60,000 nucleotides of DNA from Takakia lepidozioides (taxonomy: Eukaryota > Streptophyta > Takakiopsida > Takakiales > Takakiaceae), in contig CM060732.1 in NCBI GenBank assembly GCA_030704615.1, forward strand, positions 41,089,053-41,149,052, given 5' to 3'. Within the stretch, counting starts at the first letter, position 1; each line of letters begins with the position of its first letter. Under the pieces are notes generated by a model, which saw only the letters and a list, made by a program, of their open reading frames with translations, was not told the DNA's origin and did no database searches. This document shows, piece after piece, positions 21,101-32,657 of the stretch. A program made the position numbers and the translations under genes.

Positions 21101-24100
21101 GGTAGAGAGACAGAGAGACTATGCCAGTGACTAATCATTTGCATGTCTTATTAATGGGTGCAGGGGTTGTATTAGCACGGACGTCAACAATAGGAGAGAA
21201 CACTGTGTTGGGAGAGGGTACGGTGGTGGGGGAAAACAGCATAATTCAACAATCTGTTGTAGGGCGCGGCTGTATTATTGGGAAGAACGTGTCAATTGAG
21301 GGCTGCCACATCTGGAACAATGTTACAATCCATGACAATGCCCAGCTACACTCCTCGGTTGTGTGTGAGGGGTCTACTGTGAAGTCTGAGGCAGTCCTCC
21401 AGCCTGGGGTTGTCTTATCTTTCAGGGTAAAGCAGCAATGTACTCTACACCTGAACGAAGTATTCTACTCTGTGAGAACCAATCTAAATTGTGGCAATTT
21501 TATTGGGCATCTGTGTTTTGCATGTGTAGGTGGTGATTGGACCCAAATTCACAGTGCCAGCATACTCGAAGATATCACTAATGCCTCAACCAACTGAGGA
21601 GGATAGCAGTGATGAGGAACTGGAATATGCAGATGCTGCAAGCGGGCGAGCAGACAGTCCTCATAGCCCTTTCACTGGTTTACTCCATATTTCCTTCTCT
21701 TAGTGACACCCCCCCCGCTTTTTTCCTCTCTCCCCTGTGTGGTTCTTGGTCATTCTCTCGCGTCCCTTCGGTCTCCCACCAACGTAATGAATTTGTTTCT
21801 TTTCTTCCTTGATCCACCCGCCAGGCCATCCTCTGTTTTCAGGTGCATATCCCACAGCCCTTAGAGTGCCGATTCCCGTTTTTCCCCTTGCCCTCCCTCC
21901 GCACTCCCTCTTGCTCATCAAGGCGTATACTGTGTCTTCATTGTATATCGCAGTGTTGTTGGGCAGCCCTTCTCCATGTGATAGTTATACCAGATGCAAT
22001 GGGCTGGCAATTTCAGAGCTTGTCTTTCTCACGTGCTATCAATTCCATAATATTTCTACCCTGAGGTTGTAAGTGTGGTATGCCAGAGGAGCAAAATATG
22101 AGGAATGGTGGCATAGCAGGGGCTGTGGACGAGGCTGTTGGGGCTCAACACTGGAACCCTGAGGAGGTGATCCCCCCTCGTAACATTATATATGAGATAA
22201 GAGACAAAAGTAACGAGAGTGGTATTTCTTGCCCATGAGGCTAACCTCATGACCATTTGTTGTGGGGAAGGCTTACTCAGTGGGCTGAAAATGTCAGATG
22301 GAAACTTCAGCACTCATTGGCTATATTCTAGTTGACCACCATTCGAATGGAGTATTAAGTGGCTAGAGGGGGGCCCAGCCCTGAAAGGGGGCAGTAGCCG
22401 CAAGGCGAAGTGGCTCCTAGTTACGCCGGCTTCGGCCGGAGTCTTCTCTCTCTCTCTCTCTCTCTGGCTAGAGGCAACATATGCCCAACACCAGATATCC
22501 TAAGTTAATCGACTCTATATCTTGGAAACAGGACCGCCCTGTCAAACAGGCTAAGTCTTGGCAGAAGAGAGTAGAAGAGATTCTCAAGGAACCTGGACCT
22601 GGATCCGCAAGTCTTGACCCTGCTGGATAAATCTGACTTGGAGGCTGTAGTGTCCTCAGCCATGTCTGTTGCCATGAGATTGTCTGATGAAAATGAAGTT
22701 AGGCAGAAAACTTCCCTGAACTTGTTTCCAGTCAGTGACATGGGGGAGGACATCTTGGATGACCTCAAGGGTCTACCCACTCTCGGCACTAGACTGAAAT
22801 TTAAACTCAGGGCAGGAAGCCTACCTTTGAACAGCAAACAGAAGCAGAGAGGAAAGGGAGAGTGCAATTGCCCGCTGTGTGGGCAATCTGAAGACAGTAT
22901 TCACTTTCTGATACAGTGTCCGGGGTTCTCTCACCAAAGAGACGCTCTCTTCAATTCTATCAAGGGAATTGTGCCTGTACCCCTGTTTAACAACTTTGAA
23001 AGTCTCGAGGCTGAGCCAAAAGCCCAGGCCCTCCTGAGGCCTAGTTTTTGGGCAAATCACACACAGCAGATTGATGCTTGTGTGAAGGGATTTCTAGAGG
23101 ATATGTGGAAAACCCGGATTAATTCTATATATGATGGTAAGTCACACTACCAACGTCAGCCCCTGACAGAGGTAGGTTCTGTCCCTTTTGTTCCCGCTCA
23201 AACTGGGCGCGGGGTCAATGGCCACAAGGCTACGGCAAACAACGTCTTATGAGTACAATCTCTGGCTAGAGGGGTGTGTGCGAGGGGGAGAGAGCCAGAG
23301 AAGAAAGATATAGAGCTGTTCACTCAAGCCCTGTGACTGTTGTTGTCCAATCATTTCTAATGTGTGGATGTGCCAGGTAGGTGAGACAGGGGCTGGGTAC
23401 AAGTGGGCCATCAAGGATGGGTGGCATGAGGAGGAATGGAGGCATTCTGTAGCCACCATACCCCCAGAAAGAATTCAAGAGATACTGGCTATGGAGGAGG
23501 AGTGTGAGATTGGGGAAGCCGATCATGATTTGGGAGCAGTGACAGGGAGGGACGATGCAGCTGGTGCTGGTAAGTTGTTGACTATTGCATTTCTTTTCAG
23601 CAATGCAGCAGGGTCAATCCATCAAGACCTTACTAGATGACAATATGATTATATCTTGTTATTTTTAGAGTGCGAACACCAACATCAACAATACAAAATT
23701 ATTCCAAAGATAGTTCTACATATTTGGAATCTGCTCTGTAGGAAGATAACAAAAATTAGACTCAGGTCCCAAACGTGCAAGAATTTGATCCTGGGTTGCT
23801 CAGTTCATCAATCGCTCTGATATTATCTTTCTACATCCAATCCTGACAGGTACACCAGGGATTGGAAGTCCAGGTTGATGCTGGAAGATGTCGGCAGGAT
23901 GAACTTGGCTTACATTTGTAATTAGTTAGACGAGTTGTGGAGCTCTTTTCGTGGTCTCTTATCTGTACAGCCCCGGATGCAGGTGCTGAAGATGATGAGG
24001 ATGATGAGGAGGCTGAAGAGGAAGACGACTTTGAGAAGGAGGTGTGTTATCTCTGGGAATTTGGATAGACTCTTGATGCATTTAGAGATGCACACAATAG

Positions 24101-27100
24101 ACTTCTTTTGGCACAGCCTTCTGACCTGGCACCAGTTTACGAGAAACAGGGGGGAGGATATGAGAATGGTATTGACCGCTACAATTGTGGATGGTATAGT
24201 ATCAGATGTGAAAATCCCACCCCACATTATAGCCAAAGAGGGTAATGGCTTTGGTAATTTTTCATCATTGCACAATATAGAGAACTGGGGAGGGAGGGAG
24301 GTTACGAGGGGCATAAAGGGAGGGCGGAGACATAGGTGCAGTGTGTCTTGGTGGGTCAATGCTAATGTGCAGTTCTGTGAGTCTACTTTGGAAAGGTGGA
24401 AGGCACATTCCTAAGGGCAGCCGAAGGGGTTTCTGGAGTACTACAAGAGCATGTGGTTATTGAGGTCAACAGCTTGAAGTAAGTACTATGCTTTCCACTT
24501 GTGTATGTACACCTCTCTCTGCTTCCCCCACTGATCCTTCCGGTGTCTCTCTATCTTCCACTGTACTCATCAGCTTTCCTTTCATGGGCTGCCTCTTTCC
24601 AGAGATGATCAACCTCAGCTGTGGACATCAACAGTGTAACAATACAGTTGCTTGGGATTTGACTATCATATTGCATGCTCTATCAGTTCCAAAAGTACAG
24701 TGAAAGAAGTGAGCTTTTATGAGTGGCTTGGAGAATAGCGTGACGACTTCTGTTTTCACCGATATGGTTGGTTAGAAGTTGCAAGGTGGTTACTGGCATC
24801 TTGTGGGACTTGAAGAACAGGTTGGCATTCAACAAGACGTTTGTGGACTGTTCTGGGGCGATGTTCAAGGCTGTGTTTAACTGGGCGTTGCGAGCTCCCC
24901 ACCCCACTGCAAGTAAAGTCTCTGTTCCTTTCTGGCGCCTCCGCAGGGATGTATGTGGGTGTGCCAGAGACAAAGAGTAAATGTTCATAACATCTGGTGG
25001 AACCCTGAAGGCCCTGTGGGCCTATGAATGTTCCCCAATGCCGTTAAGAACTTCTGGTATAAGTAACTTAAGGCCTCCAACAAGAACATCCGGGAGGGAT
25101 ATGTACACATTGACCAGCCCAGCAACCATCGGCTATGGCATGGTCCCTGTGATATCTGTTCCTCGGGCACACAGAGAGAGAGTTTCTCATTGGACCGTGC
25201 TGGCTTTAGGTTAGGCTAGTGACTACAAGCTTGTCACCCCATCCGGATGCATCATGAAAGTGGGATTCAAAAGCCATGTAGTAATATGATAATATCTAGT
25301 GCTTGTTTGCTCTGACGTACCCTTGAGGATGTAGTTGCAGTGAACCAGTGGTGGGCTCTCAACCCACCTGCATCCAGCTTGACAACTATCTATTAAGTTG
25401 TTGATAGAATGTGATTTATGTTGCTCGCATTACATTATGATAAAAAACGTAATGTTAATTTCAAAGCTGCTAATGATGTGCCATACGTTGAGAATTTGAC
25501 ACATGTGTCTGAGGTTGCAGTGCCAGTGAGACTGGAAAGGGAGGAAAACTAGTAGAAGCTTTGGTAACCAGGTAGAGGTGTTTGCTCCACCCTGCGGTTA
25601 GCTTTTAACATGTGCTATGGATGCAGAGGAGTTGTTAGCAAACACAAAGGAGGTTCTCACAAAGTGGGGAGCATTACTCCGCAAATTTTTGAAAGGTTCT
25701 GACGAGGAGGTAATGTGGCTGTTCTTAATCACTCTGTTTGCCAGTTGTACCAGAGGATATTGTGGTGGAGTGGGTGAGTTTTGGATTCAAAATGGTCTGT
25801 CTGCACCATCTACCCACAAATTTCTCCCGAAGTGGTAAAAACCGGGGCTTTACTGTTTTGAAACTTGGATTGTTCTAGCTACTTAATGCAACAAGTAAGG
25901 CCTCATAGGTGTCGAGTTTATTTCTTTGTCCCCCTGGCACAGATGGAAGTACTCTTTACGCTTGAGGAGATATGTGAAGGTCGGAGGGAGGTGGCTCCTC
26001 TCTTTACACATGTAAGCTCCCTCTTTGTCAATCTTACTGTCTCCTTTTTCCCACATGCCCTTGGGGCCTCTGTGGCCTTTTTCTTTCTTCCTTTCTTTCT
26101 CAAGCAAAGTCTAATGATGACCTGTGGAGTGATGTTGCTTCTTACTTAGTATGATACAGCTCCAACTTAAAGCAATCCGGAATCCATTTTGTTACTGGTG
26201 TATTACTAGATGTGCACGAGCAATGTAGTAAGTCCATGCTGAGTTTCCATGCTCTACTCGTGGGAAATATCCTAGCAAACAGATGGCTCAGTGTTTAAGG
26301 CCTTCCCAGTGGTTTTGGCTTCAAAAACACATAGGTTGTATGTTGGTTGCTTCCCAGTATAGCTAACCTACGTGTAGTATTGCGTCAGTGGGTTGACTGA
26401 TCATTTCCGGCTAGACCAGTGGTCTATTAACTTGAGAACCTATATTCTGTGAAATTGTCATAGGAGGAATTGAGACAGTTGTGGCTTTTGCCAGGAATCT
26501 GGCCGTCAAATAGTGCCTACCTCTTCATGTAGCTTCATTAAGACTACATTTACACTTTGTGTATCCAAGGGGAACTATGCCATGAAGGATACATCATACA
26601 TTCAAATGATTGCCATTTTCTTTCCAGAAAAGAGAACATATATGATCGTTGTCATTGTCCGAAATTTGTTCATTTAACAGTGGGCAGTCTGATAAAGCAA
26701 GTTTCTCCTGGAAAGGCCATTGCATGTACCTTTGCAATCCATCAATTGTGTAGTGTGGTAGCTGTCCAATTGAATGCAATCCCAGTAACCTTCAAGAAAT
26801 AGCTGAGTCATTTGACCACATATAGTTTGTCCGGGGTTTCAATATGCATGAGTCTCTGCTTGAGAGGAGGGCACACAGGTAGAACCCAGTCATGAGATGA
26901 TAACTCCAAGTATGGCCATTCATGCCTGAAGTGGGACCTTTGATCTGAGTACTCCATTAAAGATGCACATTTTAAATGTGCGCAATTGCCCAAAAGTAGA
27001 TGTCTTTCTAGTCGAACTGGGATAAGTCGCTTTATCTGAGTCGCATTTAGCTTTTCTTTCTTCTATAGGTGATTCACTAATGCCATCGATTTCCTACAGA

Positions 27101-28608
27101 TATTGCGTTTCCTATATGATGAGAACATTGTACAAGAGGAAGCTATAATTTCATGGGCCTCAGAGAAGCAAGATGCAGATGAATCTGATAAGAGGTTTTT
27201 GAGGCTAGCAGAGCCTTTTATCCAGGTAACAGTCTACATTTCTGAGCATCCAATCTGTCACAGACACTTCTTTGTCCAGGGCTTGCAATGAGGTGTAATC
27301 AGCAGGTCTATCTCAAAGAATAGTTGCATACTGTTTTTTCTGTGAGGACGTAGTGTACTCGTATGAAGCTACTAATTACTGCCCATGATTGTCAGAAGGT
27401 CTCTTTAATCCTGATTTCTCTTCCTCATTTGAGCACATTTAAAAGTATTTCCTTAAGTCCCACCCAGCTCAGAAACTGATCATGTGGCTCTGAAGTTTCC
27501 TCATTATCAAACCACCAAAGTACATGCCCATAAGTTGATGCATGGTTGGTCCTAAATGTAGGTCCAGTCACTAGAAGGTGTTGACAATGAGCAATAAATA
27601 CACATGTGATCTGAAGCTTCACTCTCTCTGATCACTCTCTTTATTTCGTTCTAGGCTACGTTAAACAACGTCTCATGAGTACTTTTTTTCTTTCTTTCTT
27701 TCTTTCTCCCTAAGCCCCACTTCCCCTGGGAACAACAGGGAAATTGAAGTTCTTGTTTCATGCCCTTTATACTATGAGATCTGTGGGAGATTCCCAGAAT
27801 ACCCAATCTCTCACAGAGGTCTGTCATTGCGAGGATTAAATATGCTTGGCAGCTTACCTGCATGAAGCGTTGACTCTTCGACAATTCCTTGTGCAGTAGT
27901 TGCTTTTGGTCTGCTTGTGGCCCCTCTCTCTTTCTTGTTTCTTTCTTCCTCTTGTCCCATAAGCTCTTTGAGCTTCCCGCATACGTTATAAAGTAACATT
28001 TCATTTCTTTAATCTCTCTTTCAGTCCTCCCCTCCTTTCATGACAGAATGGATGTGGCTTCACTCAAATAGCAATAGGAGCTTCTAAGCAACCCATGAAT
28101 GAAAGATTCCATTGTTTAGTCATCTAGCAATAGCAATGCAATGCTAGTTGACATGGTTAGGGGTTGAAAATAAACCGGAGGTATGCAGGACAGATATGTC
28201 CTAGTCCATACCATTCTGGCACTCAGTCTGAATGGAGCACAATTAGAGGGTGAGATGGGAGGATAACAGGAATCTACCTTCATAGAAGAGTTGCGACCTC
28301 GGTGGGACTTCTCTCAGTGTCAGGTGTTTTGGGGAGAGAGTGAGAGAGAGGTCTATCAGTTCCTTCAGATTTCGTTGATTATGTGGGACTGTTGTGTAGT
28401 GGAGAAAATACATTTGATTTACAACTATATGTTTAGTGCTTTGCTAACATCACTATGTCTGGAGTCAGGTTTTCTGGATTGGACTGGGTTACCTGTTGGA
28501 AATACCAGCTATCAAGCAGGCTTGGCACACTCTGATGCTCGTTTTTTTGTGTTCTCTCAGTGGCTCAAGGAAGCATCAGAGGAAGAGGAAGATGATGATG
28601 ATTCATAG
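17892..28608 (+). CDS. EIF2B5: Translation initiation factor eIF2B, epsilon subunit (16 exons)
   Basis: Catalytic subunit of the guanine-nucleotide exchange factor that recharges eIF2 in the cytosol. Proposed exons: 17892-18020, 18383-18613, 18760-19104, 19405-19512, 20745-20937, 21164-21426, 21530-21677, 22066-22166, 23377-23569, 23971-24041, 24396-24478, 24821-24912, 25627-25709, 25943-26011, 27100-27225, 28561-28608. All are GT-AG and phase-consistent, giving about 760 residues. The N-terminal nucleotidyl-transferase-like domain reads [32 protein letters not shown] and [13 protein letters not shown]. The left-handed beta-helix hexapeptides follow ([37 protein letters not shown]), then an acidic linker. 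The W2/HEAT GEF domain ends the protein ([65 protein letters not shown], stop). The exon 7/8 junction is the least sure. The gene looks intact despite LINE and SINE pieces in its introns. Confidence 0.9.
18060..18097 (+). repeat. (GA)n microsatellite in eIF2B intron 1
   Basis: An uninterrupted GA dinucleotide run of about 36 bases, lying 40 bases inside the first intron. Confidence 0.95.
19161..19232 (+). repeat. LINE 3'-tail-like segment in eIF2B intron 3
   Basis: Reads GCCCAAACTGGGCGCAGGG, then GGTCTATGGCCACAAGGCTA and CGGCAAACAACGGCTTATGA. This matches the last 70 bases of the LINE copies at 12082-12150 and 23190-23252, apart from a small insertion. A CT-rich tract precedes it. No LINE coding sequence is attached, so it is either an extreme 5' truncation or a SINE carrying the LINE tail. 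Confidence 0.75.
20669..20692 (+). repeat. (GA)n microsatellite in eIF2B intron 4
   Basis: GAGAGAGAGA run with minor interruptions about 55 bases upstream of exon 5. Confidence 0.7.
22363..22470 (+). repeat. SINE-like element E, copy 1
   Basis: The segment GGGGCAGTAGCCGCAAGGCG, AAGTGGCTCCTAGTTA and a GGCTTCGGCCGG hairpin ends in a (TC)n tract. The same head, with AAGGGGCAGTAGCCACAAGG and AAGTGGCTCTTAGTTAG, recurs at 40496-40560 and is also followed by a CT-rich tract. It lies in eIF2B intron 8 and is cut by the LINE insertion at 22475. Confidence 0.65.
22475..23262 (+). mobile_element. 5'-truncated LINE copy with target-site duplication
   Basis: Matches the full LINE from about 11370 to 12150 with very few differences, in sense orientation within intron 8 of eIF2B epsilon. 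It keeps an almost complete C-terminal ORF2 part, including the knuckle [17 protein letters not shown] that is damaged in the long copy. One extra base near 22590 shifts the frame. The flanks TCTCTGGCTAGAGG at 22461-22474 and 23259-23272 form a 14-bp duplication, of which the first five bases could be LINE sequence. Truncation plus duplication is the mark of target-primed reverse transcription. Confidence 0.88.
27653..27682 (+). repeat. Short LINE 3'-tail-like segment in eIF2B intron 15
   Basis: AGGCTACGTTAAACAACGTC then TCATGAGTAC matches the terminal 30 bases of the LINE with three changes and is followed by a long CT-rich tract. Confidence 0.5.
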
Positions 28609-29998
28609 ACTGCAACATCTGCATGCTCAACATTGACCCGTGTCTTTTGGAAAGGTAACCCACCCTTGCAAATAAGGGGTGTACCACTGTCTAGAGGGGG
28701 AGGACAGCTCTCTTTTTTTCTAACAGAAGGCTGTCACTTAAGCTGGTTTCTGCCATTATGCAACTCATCCCATAAACATTTCTGTTCTAATACAGGACAT
28801 TACACAAACCTTAGGAATCAATATTCACCCTAGGGATATTAGTTTCTAATTCTACGGTGCAGTTGCCCATACGAAAGGTTGTATTGCTGTGAAGAGGTTG
28901 TTTTTGTAGCTGACTTGCAGCAGGAACATGATTGGCAATTGCCAACAGTAGAAGCAATAAGTAAATGAAGCAGGGCTCAAGTCATGCCGATCCAGTTTGG
29001 TCAAATTTCATAGTATGTGCATCAAATTTGCAAGCTATGATTCTAGTTAGGAACTTTTGAAACACTTTTCGTTATTAGAAAGCTAAGAGATATCATGACC
29101 ATTAGATGACATTTGTTCATAAATGCTTGATTTTTTTTTGTTGCTGGCCTTTTGTCAATTTAGGTGTCCTGAAGAACTATTTAGTTCTCATTATGCCCAA
29201 TGTGGAATTTGCGACACTGTGCTTCAACAGGCTTAGTCGCTCTGGAGTGTTTCTTGAAGGATGAATGCATTGTGTGTTTGAGATTATCAAATAGTTCATC
29301 TACTGTAGTAATGTTTGGGACGTTTAAGGCTCATCAAACAGTTGTCACTCGTTTTTAGCTTATTGCTATCTTTTGCCCCACTATGCAAATTTTACAACAG
29401 CATGCAAAATGACTTCAAAACATGAATGGAATGTAGATGATGAACATTGATGCAATCAAATCCTAACCATGCAAGGGAAAGAGCCTTGAAATGGTGCCAG
29501 GAGGCTTACAAGGGGGATAACCACCCGATTGCTATGAGACCAAAAGCAAACCAACAGGAATGATGGGGGGACCCAACACTGCAAGCAACCAGGGAAGCCA
29601 AAGAGACTATATAAGGCCAAGTACAGGAAAACCAGCTGAACCAGTATCATACTGTTTTAATCTATAAATAAATGTCTTCCCAAATAATTTTAATATCAGT
29701 AATAAAAACTATATATATATATATATATACTTGAACAGCCTGAGGGGACAGAGGCCCTGGATGAAAGTTTATTTTGAAGGGAAAAAAATTAAAACCCTTG
29801 AGTGCCCTTAGGCTGTCATAAGGCTTGCTCTCACGGAAGGCTGTGCTGGATAACTCACGAACTGTAACTGAGAAATGAGACACCATGGGACTTAATTGAC
29901 GCCATGAGGCCTAATAGGGCTATAATAATAACTTTTACTCAAAGTTCAATATTGCGAGTAAATAATACACTAACTTTATGGTTACTGATTATGGTTCA
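28609..29998. other. No gene recognised; 3' flank of eIF2B epsilon
   Basis: The first few hundred bases should be the eIF2B 3' UTR. The rest is AT-rich with no conserved coding segment. A (TA)n run lies at about 29709-29728. Confidence 0.45.
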
Positions 29999-30265
29999 GA
30001 GTTTTTTTTTCTTAAATTCGGAAAATAGCACGAGTGGCTATAGAGTTTTGCAAAGATTATATTCTGTTCATCCACTCAAAGTAGGACAGAATCATCCAAA
30101 TCCGTACTTTCATCCATTCAGATCATCCATATTTGGCGAATTCATCCATTATTATTTTTGCTTTTGGAGAAATTTGGCGATTTCATCCATGAAAAAACAT
30201 GGAATTTGCTACGGAATATTCTTTTCTATTTTTTGAGGTCGCCATTTGGCGAAAATTCGCCAAAA
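29999..30265 (+). repeat. Dispersed ~250-bp repeat R1, copy 2
   Basis: Forward counterpart of 4745-5000. It begins at a T-run and GAGTGGCTA, passes GGACAGAATCATCC, CATATTTGGCGAAT, GGAGAAATTTGGCGATTTC and ATCCATGAAAA, and ends in the palindrome TTGGCGAAAATTCGCCAA. Copies differ by many substitutions and small indels, so the family is old. A short related motif, AAATTTTCGCCAAAAAA, is at 2686-2704 inside the mS35 gene. Confidence 0.7.
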
Positions 30266-30692
30266 ACAAAACGCTGTTAATATGGTTACTGATTAATAAA
30301 AATAAGAAAACACTGTATAACACAATATAACTGACTTTCATCTTGTATGGAAGTGACTTTGATTGAAGTCTGTGAGGATTTTAGTGTGACATGTTGGCAA
30401 ATCGATATCTGATTCTTCCCTCCACATCTTTGTATGTTTCATGGCTTTTGATGCTCACAGAGCATGTGTAGCTTTTCTAGTTTAGTGGCGGATGGGTTGT
30501 TATAACCGCTGGTCCTTGAGCAACTCTTGGAATCTTACTTCTTCGCTGTCAGTACAGAGATCGGAATATTTCGAAGAAAGCGCAACCCACCATTCTGTTG
30601 ATCAGCCTCAAAATAATAGCAAGGCATATCAATACAATTGAAGCAAACCCACCTTAAGAATCCATCTTGAGACTTCATTCTTTCAGGGGTGA
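30266..30692. other. No gene recognised
   Basis: AT-rich sequence without conserved coding potential, leading into the 38-bp minisatellite. Confidence 0.4.
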
Positions 30693-30882
30693 AGCTACAT
30701 AAAGCCTACAACATTGTCCTCCAGGACGACAGCTACGTAAAGCCTGCAGCATTGTCCTGCAGGACGAAAGCCACCTAAAGCCTGCAACATGTTCCTCCAT
30801 AACGATAGCTACCTAAAGCCTGCAGTATTGTCCTCCAGAACAATAGCTACCTAAAGCCTGCAGCATTGTCCTGGTTCCTTCT
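30693..30882 (+). repeat. 38-bp minisatellite, five units
   Basis: Unit starts AGCTAC or AGCCAC at 30693, 30731, 30769, 30807 and 30845, spaced exactly 38 bases. The core is TAAAGCCTGCAGCATTGTCC followed by an imperfect CCAGGACGA. Units differ by a few substitutions, and the fifth ends early at GTCCTGG. Confidence 0.92.
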
Positions 30883-32657
30883 CCCAATGTCAAATCATCG
30901 CAGTAATGATCAGACTTGGGGGTGAGACTTGCAAAATACTTGGCGAAGATGGTGGCTAGTTAGATCAGTCTTCACACACAACGAATGTATCTTGTGGCTA
31001 ATTAGCTTAAATGAACTATTTAGCTTGGTGTCACTTACCAGTGCTAAGTTGTAAATGTTTCAATCCCTTCACACCAATTCATAGTGAAAAGAATAATTTG
31101 ATTCCTGGGCATGTGTCATGCTGAGTAGATCACTAGTTTAATGCCTGACTTCAGATAGAAGCCGGTATGGCCCACCTACATGGAACTATGAAAAATTTAA
31201 ATCCGCAGCAAACTTGAGCTCTCGACTTATCCGGTAGGCTGATCATCCATAGCTTGTTTCAATTCATTCCTTAGTAGATCATCACTTCACCATGTCAGCC
31301 AAAACATTTCATAAGTCCACGTGGATCCTTTGGCACTAGAGTCTTCTGTACTCATCTTCGCACACCACTTGGTGTAGCAGGACTAAAAGAGCCATGCAGT
31401 AATGTTCATTGTTGCCAGCCATGGTCTGGTTGTCACTTATCTTTTGTACCTCTGCTTTCCTTAATTCAGATGAGATGACACTCAAAAACGCAAGTACGGT
31501 TGACGAGAGACCAAAATTATGGCGGGAAAAACTGCATTCCACCCATTAACAGCAGGTTGGGGATGGGACTTCTGACCATGAAAAGAGTGTTGATATGAGG
31601 TTGATATCTCACACACATAAACTGTCAAGACCCATGTGGGCAGGCTAACTCACATACACATCCTCTCCGTATGGCACCCAACAAACAATGGGATTTCAAG
31701 CCACATCCCCAACAGGACAACACATATAATCTAAAAACATGGATTGGTTGGATTGTTAGGCTTCCTAGGCTTCCGGACAATGACATTGACCCAAATTTAA
31801 TTGGCACCACACAAATCTTTCAATCTGTAATTGAAAACTGAAGGTGTGATCTGACCTAAATATCACAAGAGAAATTTATGGGTCTTTGGTATAACATTGC
31901 ATCATGACTGTTTTTGCTTTGAAAAGTATGATAGAAGTGATGCCAAAGAGGATGATATCTACCATTTGTTGCTCAATCAAAAGCTCCCAGTTGTGTCCCT
32001 TGGGATCTGTGGAACCATATATTTATGGACATGCTTTTGAGCCAAATATGTACAGTCTGATATAATTGAAATGCATATGCACCACACAACTGCACACATA
32101 TCTTTATTTATTTATTTATTTCAAATTTAATAATATGGCCCTTTAAGTCCATTCGTGGGTTCCCCTTGGGGTTTCACAATAAGCCCCTTTATTAAAGTAA
32201 TGCTTCCATAACAAAAGAAACTTCGAGCATTGGTGACACAAGGAATGTCTTGGCAGGAATATGGTCCAGATGTGTGTAAGCAAAAGAGTTTAATTCTTCC
32301 CAATTTCTACAGTCAAAATATGTTTCGAAGGAAAATCTTTTAAAACAAGTGCAAACAGGACCATTTTGCAACTCTCTTCTTGTGTTTGATTCTCAACCAT
32401 GCGAAGGAAAACTAAGTCTACAAACATGGATGTGTGGTTTTTCTCTTGTGGGGATTGGGAAGAGAACACCAAGATTAGAAACCAGCAGGTATAGTGTCTC
32501 TTCCCTCCTTCTCCCTCTTTTAGCAGATTATAAACAAGTCTAGTATCTATCCCTCTTTATCCCTCTCCAACCCATAACTTCATAACTACAAGGATGTGCT
32601 GTCTCCTCAATTTTGGAATCAAGGGAACAACCACCAAACTAAGAGGGATTAGGAGGG
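30883..32657. other. No gene recognised; 3' flank of the MYB-CC gene
   Basis: No conserved coding exon or recurrent element was recognised. A TTTATTTATTTATTTATTT tract is at about 32103-32120. The right end contains the 3' UTR of the minus-strand transcription factor gene. Confidence 0.45.
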
